Assembly (NCBI RefSeq): GCF_000513195.1
Contig: NZ_CBVI010000067.1
Span: 1 to 44,937, forward strand
Length of the DNA: 44,937 nt
Direction: 5' to 3'
Source: Bacteroides timonensis
Lineage (GTDB): Bacteria; Bacteroidota; Bacteroidia; Bacteroidales; Bacteroidaceae
This document shows, in pieces, positions 25,137 through 33,216 of the stretch. A model generated the notes under the pieces. That model was not told the DNA's origin, searched no databases, and was given only the letters and a program-made list of their open reading frames with translations. The position numbers were made by a program, and so were the translations under genes. How positions within the stretch are numbered: the stretch's first letter is position 1; the number at the start of each line of letters is the position of its first letter.

Positions 25137-25204
25137 CAAAGTTAGGTGATTAATTGTCATAAGGGTTTTCTTAAAAGTTATTTGTGCTTTTCTTAAAAGT
25201 TTTA
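25137..25204 (-). promoter_or_regulatory. promoter and direct-repeat operator of the MBL-fold hydrolase
   Basis: The -7 box TAACTTTG is at 25144-25137, 29 bases before the ATG at 25108. Two copies of AACTTTTAAGAAAA lie 22 bases apart on the minus strand, the nearer one 33 bases from the box. This is the third member of the shared operator set. The far copy overlaps the end of the DUF1232 gene. Confidence 0.65.
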
Positions 25205-25407
25205 TAAGTTCATGATATCCTCAACTCGCCTCTCTATCTCAGGAGTAACATACTTCTTCACTTTCTGATAAGCAACTGTCAGAGAGACAAGTTCATCAAT
25301 CCAGCCGATGACGGGCAAGCGCTTGTCCGAGATTAAATCAATAGGTAAAACAAGATAGGCGATGGCCGAATAAACAAAAATCGTTTCCCTGTATTTTTGA
25401 AAGTCAT
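25202..25407 (-). pseudogene. DUF1232 (YkvA-type) small membrane protein with a frameshift
   Basis: The long frame reads YRETIFVYSAIAYLVLP, IDLISDKRLPVIGWIDELV, KKYVTPEIERRVEDIMNL, a clear DUF1232 domain (the LPIDLIPD-type motif is here LPIDLISD). The ATG at 25407, 16 bases after the rel stop and preceded by AAAGG, is out of frame by one base: adding one A to the run of five A gives MTFKKYRETIFVY and a complete 68-residue protein. It is probably co-transcribed with rel. The error could be real or a sequencing slip. Confidence 0.65.
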
Positions 25408-25422
25408 GTTAATAATCGCCTT

Positions 25423-27285
25423 TCATACTTTCTCCACCTCATCCACGTTTTCAATGGAGCTTATGTCCGAAATCACCATTTGCAATTCATTGAACGAATG
25501 CACCTGAAAATAGATATCGCAATCCACAATCTCATCCACCGTATCCGTTTTAAGATGGTCGATACCCAACTGTAACTTGTCGGTAATGCAGTTTATCAAA
25601 TCACTCAACAGATGATAGCGGTCAATGGCTTTCACATGGATACATACCGGATAAAGCGTATCACTCTCTTTATATTCAATGGCCACCACCGAATCTCCGT
25701 CCTGCGAAGCTCGGCTGATGGCTTTGGCACAATCACGCTTGTGAACCGAAATGGTGTAGTCGGCATTCTTAAAACCAATCACTTCGTCATCAGGCAATGG
25801 CTGGCAATAAGGGCAACGCACAAGCTCCGATCTGGTACGGCTTTTAAATAACCGGATCAAATAACTCTTCGCTTTGTAAGTCCTCACACAAGCCAGCCAG
25901 TCTTCATGGGGATTAATGGATTCTTTGGTACCGATCTCTATGCAGTCACCCCTATGCAGAGTGCTCTTTACGGAAGCAAGTTTCCCGTTTATCCGTGCAT
26001 ATTGGGCATGGTGCCCGATATCGCTATGCACTTCAAACGCAAAATCCAATGCGGTAGAACCTGTCGGAAGAGTGATACTTTTGCCCTTGGGAGTAAAGAC
26101 CACCATGTCATCATTATAGAAAGAAGACACCACGCCCTCCATGAAGCTGCTTTCATGATTGTGGCAGGCTATATCTTGCAGGTTCTGACGGAACTTCTCT
26201 ATCCATTTCGCGATATTACCTTCCTCACGTTCCGCGACACAACCATACCGGGAACAACGGCGCATACGTTCCGAACTGATATGGATCTCCTCCCATTTAC
26301 CATATTTAGTCAACAACCTCACATGCAGGCTTTGATAATTGTTCTCTTTGGGAGAGTCGATGTAATTCACCACACTGCCCGGTTTCTCCTTGAAGATATC
26401 CGTAAGCAGGGCATATATTTTCAGGCTGATCTCTTTCTCCGACAATTCCTCCGGATCTCTATACACGATACGAACAAAATGGTGATTCTCCACATGATTG
26501 AAGTCACAACCGTAACGCTGCATCTTACGGCGTATGCTGAACGGGGAACGGTATACGGCTTCTATCTGTACAGGAATACCGTGACTGGCCAACTGCATCT
26601 CAATACCATGAATGAATTCTTCCAAACGGGGAGCATCCTGCAACTTTTCCGCCTCTATCAACCCATGGATCCGTTCATATTCCATCGGACAGCGATAACG
26701 GAAACTCAGATTCTCCAGTTCCACCTTAATCGGGTACAACCCCAACCTATTGGCCAAAGGAGCATAAAAAAAGTCTGTCTCTCCGGCTATTTTCATCTGC
26801 TTGTCCGCCTTCATGCTACTTAACGTCCGCATATTATGCAGACGGTCTGCCAGCTTGATCAGGATAGCCCGGATATCATATTGCATGGACTCAAGCATCT
26901 GCTTGAAGTTATCCACCTGCTTGGAGGTATCATAGCTCTCTTTCTTCAGCTTCGTCACCACCCGTACAAGAAAAGCCACGTCTTTACCGAACATCTCTTC
27001 AATATCTTCTATCGTATACGGAGTATCCTCCACGACATCGTGCAGGAACGCTGCAATTACAGGATTGGCGCCAAGCATCAATTCCTCGGCAACGATGCGT
27101 GCTACGGCAATGGGATGAATGATATACGGCTCGCCAGTCTTTCTTTTTTGGCTGCTATGGGCTTCATAAGCCAGCCCGAATGCCTTTCTGATGTTTTCCA
27201 TCTCCTCGGGAGTAACACGTTGCTCCATAATGTGGAAGATCGGTTCCACTCTCGACAAAATCTCTTTATCATAACTCTGCTTCAT
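25423..27285 (-). CDS. RelA/SpoT-family (p)ppGpp hydrolase/synthetase
   Basis: About 620 residues. Domains in order: HD hydrolase (GEPYIIHPIAVARIVAEE, LHDVVEDT, LADRLHNMRTL; about 50-165), synthetase (FSIRRKMQRYG, YQSLHVRL, GKWEEIHI; about 230-350), TGS (VVFTPKGKSITLPTGSTALD; about 390), a zinc-finger-like segment (VRCPYCQPLPDDEVIGF) and a C-terminal ACT domain. The hydrolase residues look intact. In the synthetase, the family's usual Asp-containing YDxxAxR stretch reads VENHHFVR here, so the synthetic activity may be weak or lost. It controls the stringent-response alarmone in the cytoplasm. The ATG at 27285 (MKQSYDKEIL) is preferred over 27297. Confidence 0.92.
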   Translation of the reverse strand: MKQSYDKEILSRVEPIFHIMEQRVTPEEMENIRKAFGLAYEAHSSQKRKTGEPYIIHPIAVARIVAEELMLGANPVIAAFLHDVVEDTPYTIEDIEEMFGKDVAFLVRVVTKLKKESYDTSKQVDNFKQMLESMQYDIRAILIKLADRLHNMRTLSSMKADKQMKIAGETDFFYAPLANRLGLYPIKVELENLSFRYRCPMEYERIHGLIEAEKLQDAPRLEEFIHGIEMQLASHGIPVQIEAVYRSPFSIRRKMQRYGCDFNHVENHHFVRIVYRDPEELSEKEISLKIYALLTDIFKEKPGSVVNYIDSPKENNYQSLHVRLLTKYGKWEEIHISSERMRRCSRYGCVAEREEGNIAKWIEKFRQNLQDIACHNHESSFMEGVVSSFYNDDMVVFTPKGKSITLPTGSTALDFAFEVHSDIGHHAQYARINGKLASVKSTLHRGDCIEIGTKESINPHEDWLACVRTYKAKSYLIRLFKSRTRSELVRCPYCQPLPDDEVIGFKNADYTISVHKRDCAKAISRASQDGDSVVAIEYKESDTLYPVCIHVKAIDRYHLLSDLINCITDKLQLGIDHLKTDTVDEIVDCDIYFQVHSFNELQMVISDISSIENVDEVEKV

Positions 27286-27395
27286 AACCACAAGCATTAT
27301 AGTAGTTTATATTCCATTAATAGCTCCCATCGCCATCTGTATCAGGGGGATCCGGCACTTACGCCTACCAGAGAATAAAGATAAGAAGATGTTTG

Positions 27396-27403
27396 CAAAT
27401 CTA
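27396..27403 (-). promoter_or_regulatory. -7 promoter box of the rel gene
   Basis: TAGATTTG on the minus strand matches TAnnTTTG and would give a leader of about 105 bases before the ATG at 27285. Confidence 0.4.
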
Positions 27404-27667
27404 TCACTTTTGAATTAAAAATATTCAAGCAATCCCACATTTTTTGGTTATTGACCGGAGCCGTCAATCTACTTGAGTTCAGTCATGTTCTCATCTTGAA
27501 GCTTGGTGCGGCGAAGATTTGCTTTTCGGGATATACCCTAACCTGCCTTGAAAAAAGAACGTCACATGTGTGTAGCCTGATTGAAATATGCTAGGCGTTC
27601 CTTTGCACCCCATAAAAGCGGTTAATTAGATTGAAAATAGAACAATGAAAAGTAAATTGTCATTTAA
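27404..27667. other. gap between rel and the phosphoesterase locus
   Basis: No gene seen. A near-consensus -7 box TTCCTTTG lies at 27598-27605 with a TTG at 27581-27583, a possible promoter for the rightward phosphoesterase gene. Nothing else is recognised. Confidence 0.35.
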
Positions 27668-29641
27668 ATGAGAGATATGGTAAAGTTTGTATTATGGTTG
27701 GTGTCATTGACGGTTCTTCCGTTGATTGCTTGTAGCAACGATATTAGTGAAGAGACACTTACGGATGATTTTAGTGTGCAGTTTGAGCTGCCGGAATTGG
27801 TGGATGTGGCCAAAGGCGGAGAGTATGTTTTTAAGGTAAAAAGCGGGGAAGCTCCCCAAACATCCGACTCGTTTATCATAGAGTCCGGCGAAGGTATATC
27901 CTATATTTGCCCTTTCGTCAGCATTTCGTCCGAGAGCTTTGCGGTACGGATTCCCGCTGATTGTGAAACGGGCTATTATAAAGTATCCGTCAGGCGGAAT
28001 GAGCGCAAAAAGCTGATTGGACAAATCTATCTCAATATCGGCGCGAAGTTGGACTTTACGCCGGATGCCGGCACCACGGTCTATGGCAAGGTCTCTTCGG
28101 AAGAAGGCGGCGTGAAGGGCGTAGTGGTTTCGGACGGCGTGGCGGTGGCCGTGACGGACGAAAACGGTATCTATCAGTTGAAGTCTGATAAGAAATGGGG
28201 CTATGTTTTTATCTCTATTCCAAGCGGCTATGAGGTGTCTTCCGAAGGAGTGCTTCCCCAATTCTACCAGCTGCTGAAAGCGAATGCAGAGATGGCGGAA
28301 CGGAAGGACTTTACGCTGAAGAAGGTGACCGGACAAGATACATATAAGGTATTCATGCTGGGCGACATGCACCTTGCCAACCGCACGGACGACAGGCGCC
28401 AGTTCCTTGAATTCACGGCAGACCTGAACAAGTATCGCGCCGCCCATTCCGGAGAGAAGATGTATGCCATCACGCTGGGCGACATGACCTGGGACCTCTA
28501 CTGGTACTCCAACAACTATGCGCTACCCGAATATCTGAATACCATCAACAGTCAGGTGAAGGACTTGCAGATATTCCACACCATCGGCAATCATGACTAT
28601 GATTACAAAGCCGTTTCCGACTTTGATGCCGAGGGTAAATTCATGAACTATATAGCCCCTATCTATTATTCCTTTAATATAGGCAAGGTACATTACGTCG
28701 TGATGGACGACATCGATTGCGACAGCTACGACGGAACCACCTCCCGCAACTACGAGAAGCGCGTTTCCGCCGAACAGTTGAACTGGCTCTCCAAAGACCT
28801 TTCGTACATCGACAAGGCAACACCGCTGGTGATTGTGATGCACGCGCAGGTATTCTATCCCCTGGAAACCGGTGACTTCAAGATAGACCATGATGTGGTC
28901 AATACCGCACAATTACTCAGCTTGCTCAACGGCTACCGGGTACACTTCGTAACGGGACACACGCACTTGAACTTCAACGTAACGCCCGAAACATCTGTAG
29001 CAGACGGACGTGACTTCTATGAGCACAATACCGGAGCCGTCTGCGGTTCTTGGTGGTGGTCCGGTCATCTGACTTCCGGCATTCATATCAGCCCCGACGG
29101 AACTCCCGGCGGATATTCCATCTGGAATGTTTCCGGCACCGAGCTTCAGTGGAGCTACAAGGCCACCGGAAGTTCCGAGGATTATCAGTTCCGCAGCTAC
29201 GACCTGAACAAGGTACACTTCTCTTTGGCAGATGTTCCGCAGATGCCCGACAACGTATCCGCTTCGGTCAAGAACAAATACCTGCGCTATGTGGAAGCCT
29301 ATCCGGTGAACAATGACAACGAGGTACTGATAAACATCTGGAACTGGAATCCGCGCTGGACACTGACGGTGACGGACGAGAATGGTGGCAATCTGACTCC
29401 TACGGCTGTCTGGGCTTACGACCCGCTGCACATCGCCGCACTCTCCGTGAAGCGATTCAACTCGGCAAGCCTCACGTCGACGCCCAGCTTCATTACCGAG
29501 AAGTTCTCCCACTTCTTTAAAGTAAAGGTTGCCGATGCCGACACTGACTTGGTGATAACCGTCAAGGATGAGTTCGGCCATACATGGAAAGAGGAAATGC
29601 AGCGTCCGAAAGAATTTTCTACGGATGCCTACAAGCTTTAG
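27668..29641 (+). CDS. calcineurin-like metallophosphoesterase lipoprotein
   Basis: 657 residues. The leader has a lipobox (LPLIACS). An N-terminal beta domain (about 30-215, with TVYGKVSSEEGGVKGVVVSDG) precedes the catalytic domain: GDMHLA, LGDMTWD, GNHDYDY, MHAQVF and GHTHLN give the full set of two-metal ligands. A C-terminal beta domain (about 490-650) completes the three-part layout known for Bacteroides secreted phosphoesterases (MetallophosN, catalytic, MetallophosC). It hydrolyses a phosphomono- or diester outside the cytoplasm. An ATG at 27677 is an alternative start. It heads the SusCD locus that also contains a PHP phosphodiesterase. Confidence 0.9.
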   Translation: MRDMVKFVLWLVSLTVLPLIACSNDISEETLTDDFSVQFELPELVDVAKGGEYVFKVKSGEAPQTSDSFIIESGEGISYICPFVSISSESFAVRIPADCETGYYKVSVRRNERKKLIGQIYLNIGAKLDFTPDAGTTVYGKVSSEEGGVKGVVVSDGVAVAVTDENGIYQLKSDKKWGYVFISIPSGYEVSSEGVLPQFYQLLKANAEMAERKDFTLKKVTGQDTYKVFMLGDMHLANRTDDRRQFLEFTADLNKYRAAHSGEKMYAITLGDMTWDLYWYSNNYALPEYLNTINSQVKDLQIFHTIGNHDYDYKAVSDFDAEGKFMNYIAPIYYSFNIGKVHYVVMDDIDCDSYDGTTSRNYEKRVSAEQLNWLSKDLSYIDKATPLVIVMHAQVFYPLETGDFKIDHDVVNTAQLLSLLNGYRVHFVTGHTHLNFNVTPETSVADGRDFYEHNTGAVCGSWWWSGHLTSGIHISPDGTPGGYSIWNVSGTELQWSYKATGSSEDYQFRSYDLNKVHFSLADVPQMPDNVSASVKNKYLRYVEAYPVNNDNEVLINIWNWNPRWTLTVTDENGGNLTPTAVWAYDPLHIAALSVKRFNSASLTSTPSFITEKFSHFFKVKVADADTDLVITVKDEFGHTWKEEMQRPKEFSTDAYKL

Positions 29642-29710
29642 TGACACAGGTCACAACAGAGATACATACTAATTCTTAAGTACTCAATCAAAATTAATTC
29701 GTGCTATAAA

Positions 29711-29727
29711 TGATGATTTAGCGGAAC
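29711..29727 (+). repeat. left 17-bp inverted repeat around array 2
   Basis: TGATGATTTAGCGGAAC, matched on the opposite strand at 29857-29873 with one difference. The pair encloses about 130 bases holding the palindromic array. Confidence 0.75.
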
Positions 29728-29732
29728 TCTAC

Positions 29733-29841
29733 TATGCAGGGTGGCGTACCTTACCTGATACGGGTGCCGTATTAGAGCTTATACGGGTGCCGTATCAGAG
29801 CTTATACGGGTGTCGTATCAGAGCTTATACGGGTGCCGTAT
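29733..29841. repeat. tandem array of 23-bp palindromic units (array 2)
   Basis: Five units. The core ATACGGGTGCCGTAT begins at 29758, 29781, 29804 (one base changed) and 29827, and a degenerate unit precedes them. The core is the reverse complement of that in array 1. It lies between the phosphoesterase gene and the SusC gene of the same locus. Confidence 0.85.
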
Positions 29842-29856
29842 ATTATATCGACGCTC

Positions 29857-29873
29857 GTTCCGCTAAATTATCA
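29857..29873 (-). repeat. right 17-bp inverted repeat around array 2
   Basis: On the minus strand it reads TGATAATTTAGCGGAAC, 16 of 17 identical to 29711-29727. A 12-base part, AATTTAGCGGAA, also occurs at 145-156. Confidence 0.75.
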
Positions 29874-29927
29874 ATTAGTTACCTATTATTATGTGAACTA
29901 ATTATGAACACTTACTTATACAATCTT

Positions 29928-32900
29928 ATGAAAGTACTCAAATCTTCTATTTTGTTTCTGCTCTTATCGGTACTGGGGAGTTATTCGGCTCTCTTTGCCC
30001 AGAGCAGAATGGTATCGGGAAAAGTCCTGGATACCCAACAGGAGCCTCTTGCGGGGGTAACCATCCGGGTGGAAGGTACCACCCAAGGCGGCATAACTGC
30101 CGAAGACGGTTCTTTTAAACTCCAGACTCCATCGGGAACGGTTATACTGGAATTCTCCTATGTGGGCTGCCAGACTCAGAAAGTCAAGGTGACACCGGGT
30201 CAGAAAGACATCACGGTCCACATGCAGGAAGATGCCGTCCTGCTGGATGAAGCGGTGGTTGTGGGCTACGGTATTCAGAAAAAGGTCAACTTGACGGGTG
30301 CCGTATCGACGGTAGGCAGCAAGACGCTCGAAAACCGTGTATCCCACTCCATCACCAACATGCTGCAAGGTTCTGTGGCAGGTCTCAACATCACCACCTC
30401 TTCCGGTGTGCCGGGTAGTTCGCCTGCCATCAATGTGCGTGGTGTGACTTCCATCAACGGTGCCGAGCCGTTGATACTGGTGGACGGTGCCGTGGGTGAC
30501 CTGAACCGGGTCAATCCGAACGATGTGGAGTCCATCTCTGTCATCAAGGATGCCTCGGCAGCAGCTGTCTACGGTGCACGTGCGGCTTTTGGTGTCATCC
30601 TGGTCACCACCAAGTCCGGTACCGAACAGAGCGGCAAGGCAACCGTACGATATAGCGGCCGCATCGGATGGGAAGCTCCGACGACTTCCACCGATTACGA
30701 GGACACCGGATATTGGTCGGTCTATACCATCAACAAGTTCTGGAAAGCTGATTCGGGAACATTGTACGTCAACTACACCGACCGCGACATGCAGCAGCTG
30801 CTTGCCCGCGTGAACGACAAGACGGAACATCCCGACCGTCCGTGGGTGGTAGAAGAGGAACGGAACGGCCGCAAGCAGTGGGTTTACTATGGCAACTACG
30901 ACTGGTGGCACATGCAGTATCGGGACAACCACCCCGTGCAGCAGCACAATATCTCCATCAGCGGCGGAACAAAGGACATCAAGTACCTTGTTTCCGGTGC
31001 CTACGACTATCAGAAAGGCATCCTGAAAGCCAACCCTGACATCTACAGGAAGTACAACCTGCGTGCCAAGATTGACTTCCGCATCAACAAGTGGACCACC
31101 ATGACCAACAACACCTCTTTCTATGGGTCGCAATATTCCTATCAGGGAGACGGCAGCGTGGAGAACACCCTCGCATACGGCGCCCGCCACGCACTGGCCT
31201 GCTTCCCCATGCAGAATCCTGATGGCTCATGGCTCTACAGTACGCCTTATCTGAACTATAAGGTGGGCAACGGCCGACACATCATCCTGGGCGAAGGCTC
31301 GCACCGCAACGTGGAGCGTGCCAACGACTTCTCCAATACCACGCGCCTTGTCATCAAGCCCATCAAGGCGTTGAGCCTGACGGCAGACTTCACCTATCGT
31401 CTGTATCAGGCACGCAACACCAGCCGTTCCAACAATATGTATTACCGGGAATATCCGGATGCCGAGCTGGGCGTATATGCCACAGGTGCCGGTGCCAACC
31501 GTCTGGACGAGGCGGTGAATACCCGCAACTACTATTCCACCAACGCCTATGCCAACTATGAAGATACCTTCAACGAAGTGCATCACGTGTCGGGTGTTGC
31601 CGGTTTCAACTACGAGACGCTGAGACGGAAGAACGTGTCGGCTTATGGAGAGTTCCTCTCTTCTACTACACTGGATGACCTCGACCTGGTGGGACAGAAC
31701 TCCGAAGGGCAGACCATCACGGGCGTGGGCGGCGGACAGAACGAATATGCGCTGATGGGCTTCTTCGGTCGCATCAACTACGATTATAAAGCACGCTATC
31801 TCTTCGAGGTCAGCGGACGTTACGACGGTACTTCCCGCTTTGCCCGCAACAGCCGTTGGGGATTGTTCCCTTCCGGTTCGGTGGGATGGCGTATCTCGGA
31901 AGAACCTTTTTTCAAGCCTGCCCGCAAGGTCATCGACAATCTGAAACTGAGAGGCTCCTTTGGTAGCCTGGGCAATCAGAACGTATCTTCCTATTACACC
32001 TTCGTGCGTGGCGTTTCCATCAACGACTTTGGCGGCTATTCCTTCGGCGAAGGCAGTGCCATGGCCAAGTATTCTACCTTAGGCGCTCCTTTGGCATCAG
32101 ACTTGACTTGGGAGACTGCCGAGCAATGGGATTTCGGTGTTGATATCTCTATGCTGGATAACCGACTGAACATCACTGCCGACGGATACATCCGAAACAC
32201 CAAAGACATGCTGACGGACGGCATTGAACTGCCTGCCGTATACGGAGCCAGTGTACCCGATATGAACACTGCCGACTTGCGTACCAAGGGTTATGAATTG
32301 TCCGTGGTGTGGAGAGACAGGCTCTCTTTGGGACGTCAGCCGCTGGAATACAGCATCGGCTTCAACGTGAGCGACTACAAGAGTTACATTACTAAATACG
32401 ACAACAAGGACAAGACCTTCGCCAAGAGCTATTACGAAGGCATGAGACTGGGCGAAATCTGGGGATTTGTCACCGACGGATTGTTCCAGAGCACAGAAGA
32501 AGCCCAGGCCTATGCCAAAGAGGTGGACTTGAGCTACATCAACAAACGCATCACCGGCGGATGGCAAGGAGGCGACCTTAAATTCGTTGACCTCGACGGT
32601 GACGGCATATTGGACATCGGCGGCAACTCCGCCAACGACCCGGGCGACCGCAAGGTATTGGGCAATTCGCTCCCCAGCTTCTCCTACGGCATCAATGCCA
32701 GTGTACGTTGGGCAGGTTTCGACGCTTCCGTGTTCTTTCAGGGCACCGGCAACCACTATTGGTACCCCACCGGTCAGGCCATGCAGTTCTGGGGTCCGTA
32801 TTCCTATCCTTACCTGACCTATTTGCAGGAAGACTTCCTAAAGGATGTATGGGCAGAGGACAACAAGGATGCTTACTTTACCCGTCCGATGGCCTATTCT

Positions 32901-33194
32901 GCCACTTCCGGCCCGCTGAGCAAGGTCAACGACCGCTACCTGCAGAACCTGCGCTACCTGCGCTTCAAGAACCTGACAGTGGGATATACCGTTCCCGCCA
33001 CTCTGACGAAAAAAATAGGCGTCGACTTGGTTCGTGTCTACTTCTCGGGGGAGAACCTCTGCTACTGGTCTCCTCTGAAGAAGCACACCAAGTACATCGA
33101 TCCCGAAGCAGCCATCGATAGAGACAGTGCTTATAACAACGCCTACTATCCTTGGCAGAAGACCTTCATGTTTGGTATAGACATTACTTTTTAA
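29928..33194 (+). CDS. SusC/RagA-type TonB-dependent receptor of a phosphoester locus
   Basis: About 1,088 residues: leader (KVLKSSILFLLLSVLGSYSALFAQ), carboxypeptidase-like domain (VSGKVLDTQQEPLAGVTI ... GGITAEDGSF), TonB-box region LLDEAVVVGYG, plug (MLQGSVAGLNI, PLILVDGAVGDL, VIKDASAAAVYGARAAFGVI) and barrel ending FGIDITF. It imports the ligand bound by its SusD partner. The ATG at 29928 is chosen for the leader; 29904 would add eight residues, and the frame runs back to 29787 inside the repeat array, which is not plausible coding. The partner genes suggest a phosphate-ester ligand, by inference. Confidence 0.93.
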   Translation: MKVLKSSILFLLLSVLGSYSALFAQSRMVSGKVLDTQQEPLAGVTIRVEGTTQGGITAEDGSFKLQTPSGTVILEFSYVGCQTQKVKVTPGQKDITVHMQEDAVLLDEAVVVGYGIQKKVNLTGAVSTVGSKTLENRVSHSITNMLQGSVAGLNITTSSGVPGSSPAINVRGVTSINGAEPLILVDGAVGDLNRVNPNDVESISVIKDASAAAVYGARAAFGVILVTTKSGTEQSGKATVRYSGRIGWEAPTTSTDYEDTGYWSVYTINKFWKADSGTLYVNYTDRDMQQLLARVNDKTEHPDRPWVVEEERNGRKQWVYYGNYDWWHMQYRDNHPVQQHNISISGGTKDIKYLVSGAYDYQKGILKANPDIYRKYNLRAKIDFRINKWTTMTNNTSFYGSQYSYQGDGSVENTLAYGARHALACFPMQNPDGSWLYSTPYLNYKVGNGRHIILGEGSHRNVERANDFSNTTRLVIKPIKALSLTADFTYRLYQARNTSRSNNMYYREYPDAELGVYATGAGANRLDEAVNTRNYYSTNAYANYEDTFNEVHHVSGVAGFNYETLRRKNVSAYGEFLSSTTLDDLDLVGQNSEGQTITGVGGGQNEYALMGFFGRINYDYKARYLFEVSGRYDGTSRFARNSRWGLFPSGSVGWRISEEPFFKPARKVIDNLKLRGSFGSLGNQNVSSYYTFVRGVSINDFGGYSFGEGSAMAKYSTLGAPLASDLTWETAEQWDFGVDISMLDNRLNITADGYIRNTKDMLTDGIELPAVYGASVPDMNTADLRTKGYELSVVWRDRLSLGRQPLEYSIGFNVSDYKSYITKYDNKDKTFAKSYYEGMRLGEIWGFVTDGLFQSTEEAQAYAKEVDLSYINKRITGGWQGGDLKFVDLDGDGILDIGGNSANDPGDRKVLGNSLPSFSYGINASVRWAGFDASVFFQGTGNHYWYPTGQAMQFWGPYSYPYLTYLQEDFLKDVWAEDNKDAYFTRPMAYSATSGPLSKVNDRYLQNLRYLRFKNLTVGYTVPATLTKKIGVDLVRVYFSGENLCYWSPLKKHTKYIDPEAAIDRDSAYNNAYYPWQKTFMFGIDITF

Positions 33195-33216
33195 TCATAA
33201 CTAAGTTACAATCAGA

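Noticed and set aside
27298..27667. riboswitch or small RNA ahead of the phosphoesterase gene
   Set aside because: No conserved riboswitch core or strong hairpin could be recognised by eye.
29787..29927. N-terminal extension of the SusC gene into array 2
   Set aside because: The extra residues come from the palindromic repeat and precede a complete signal peptide starting at 29928.
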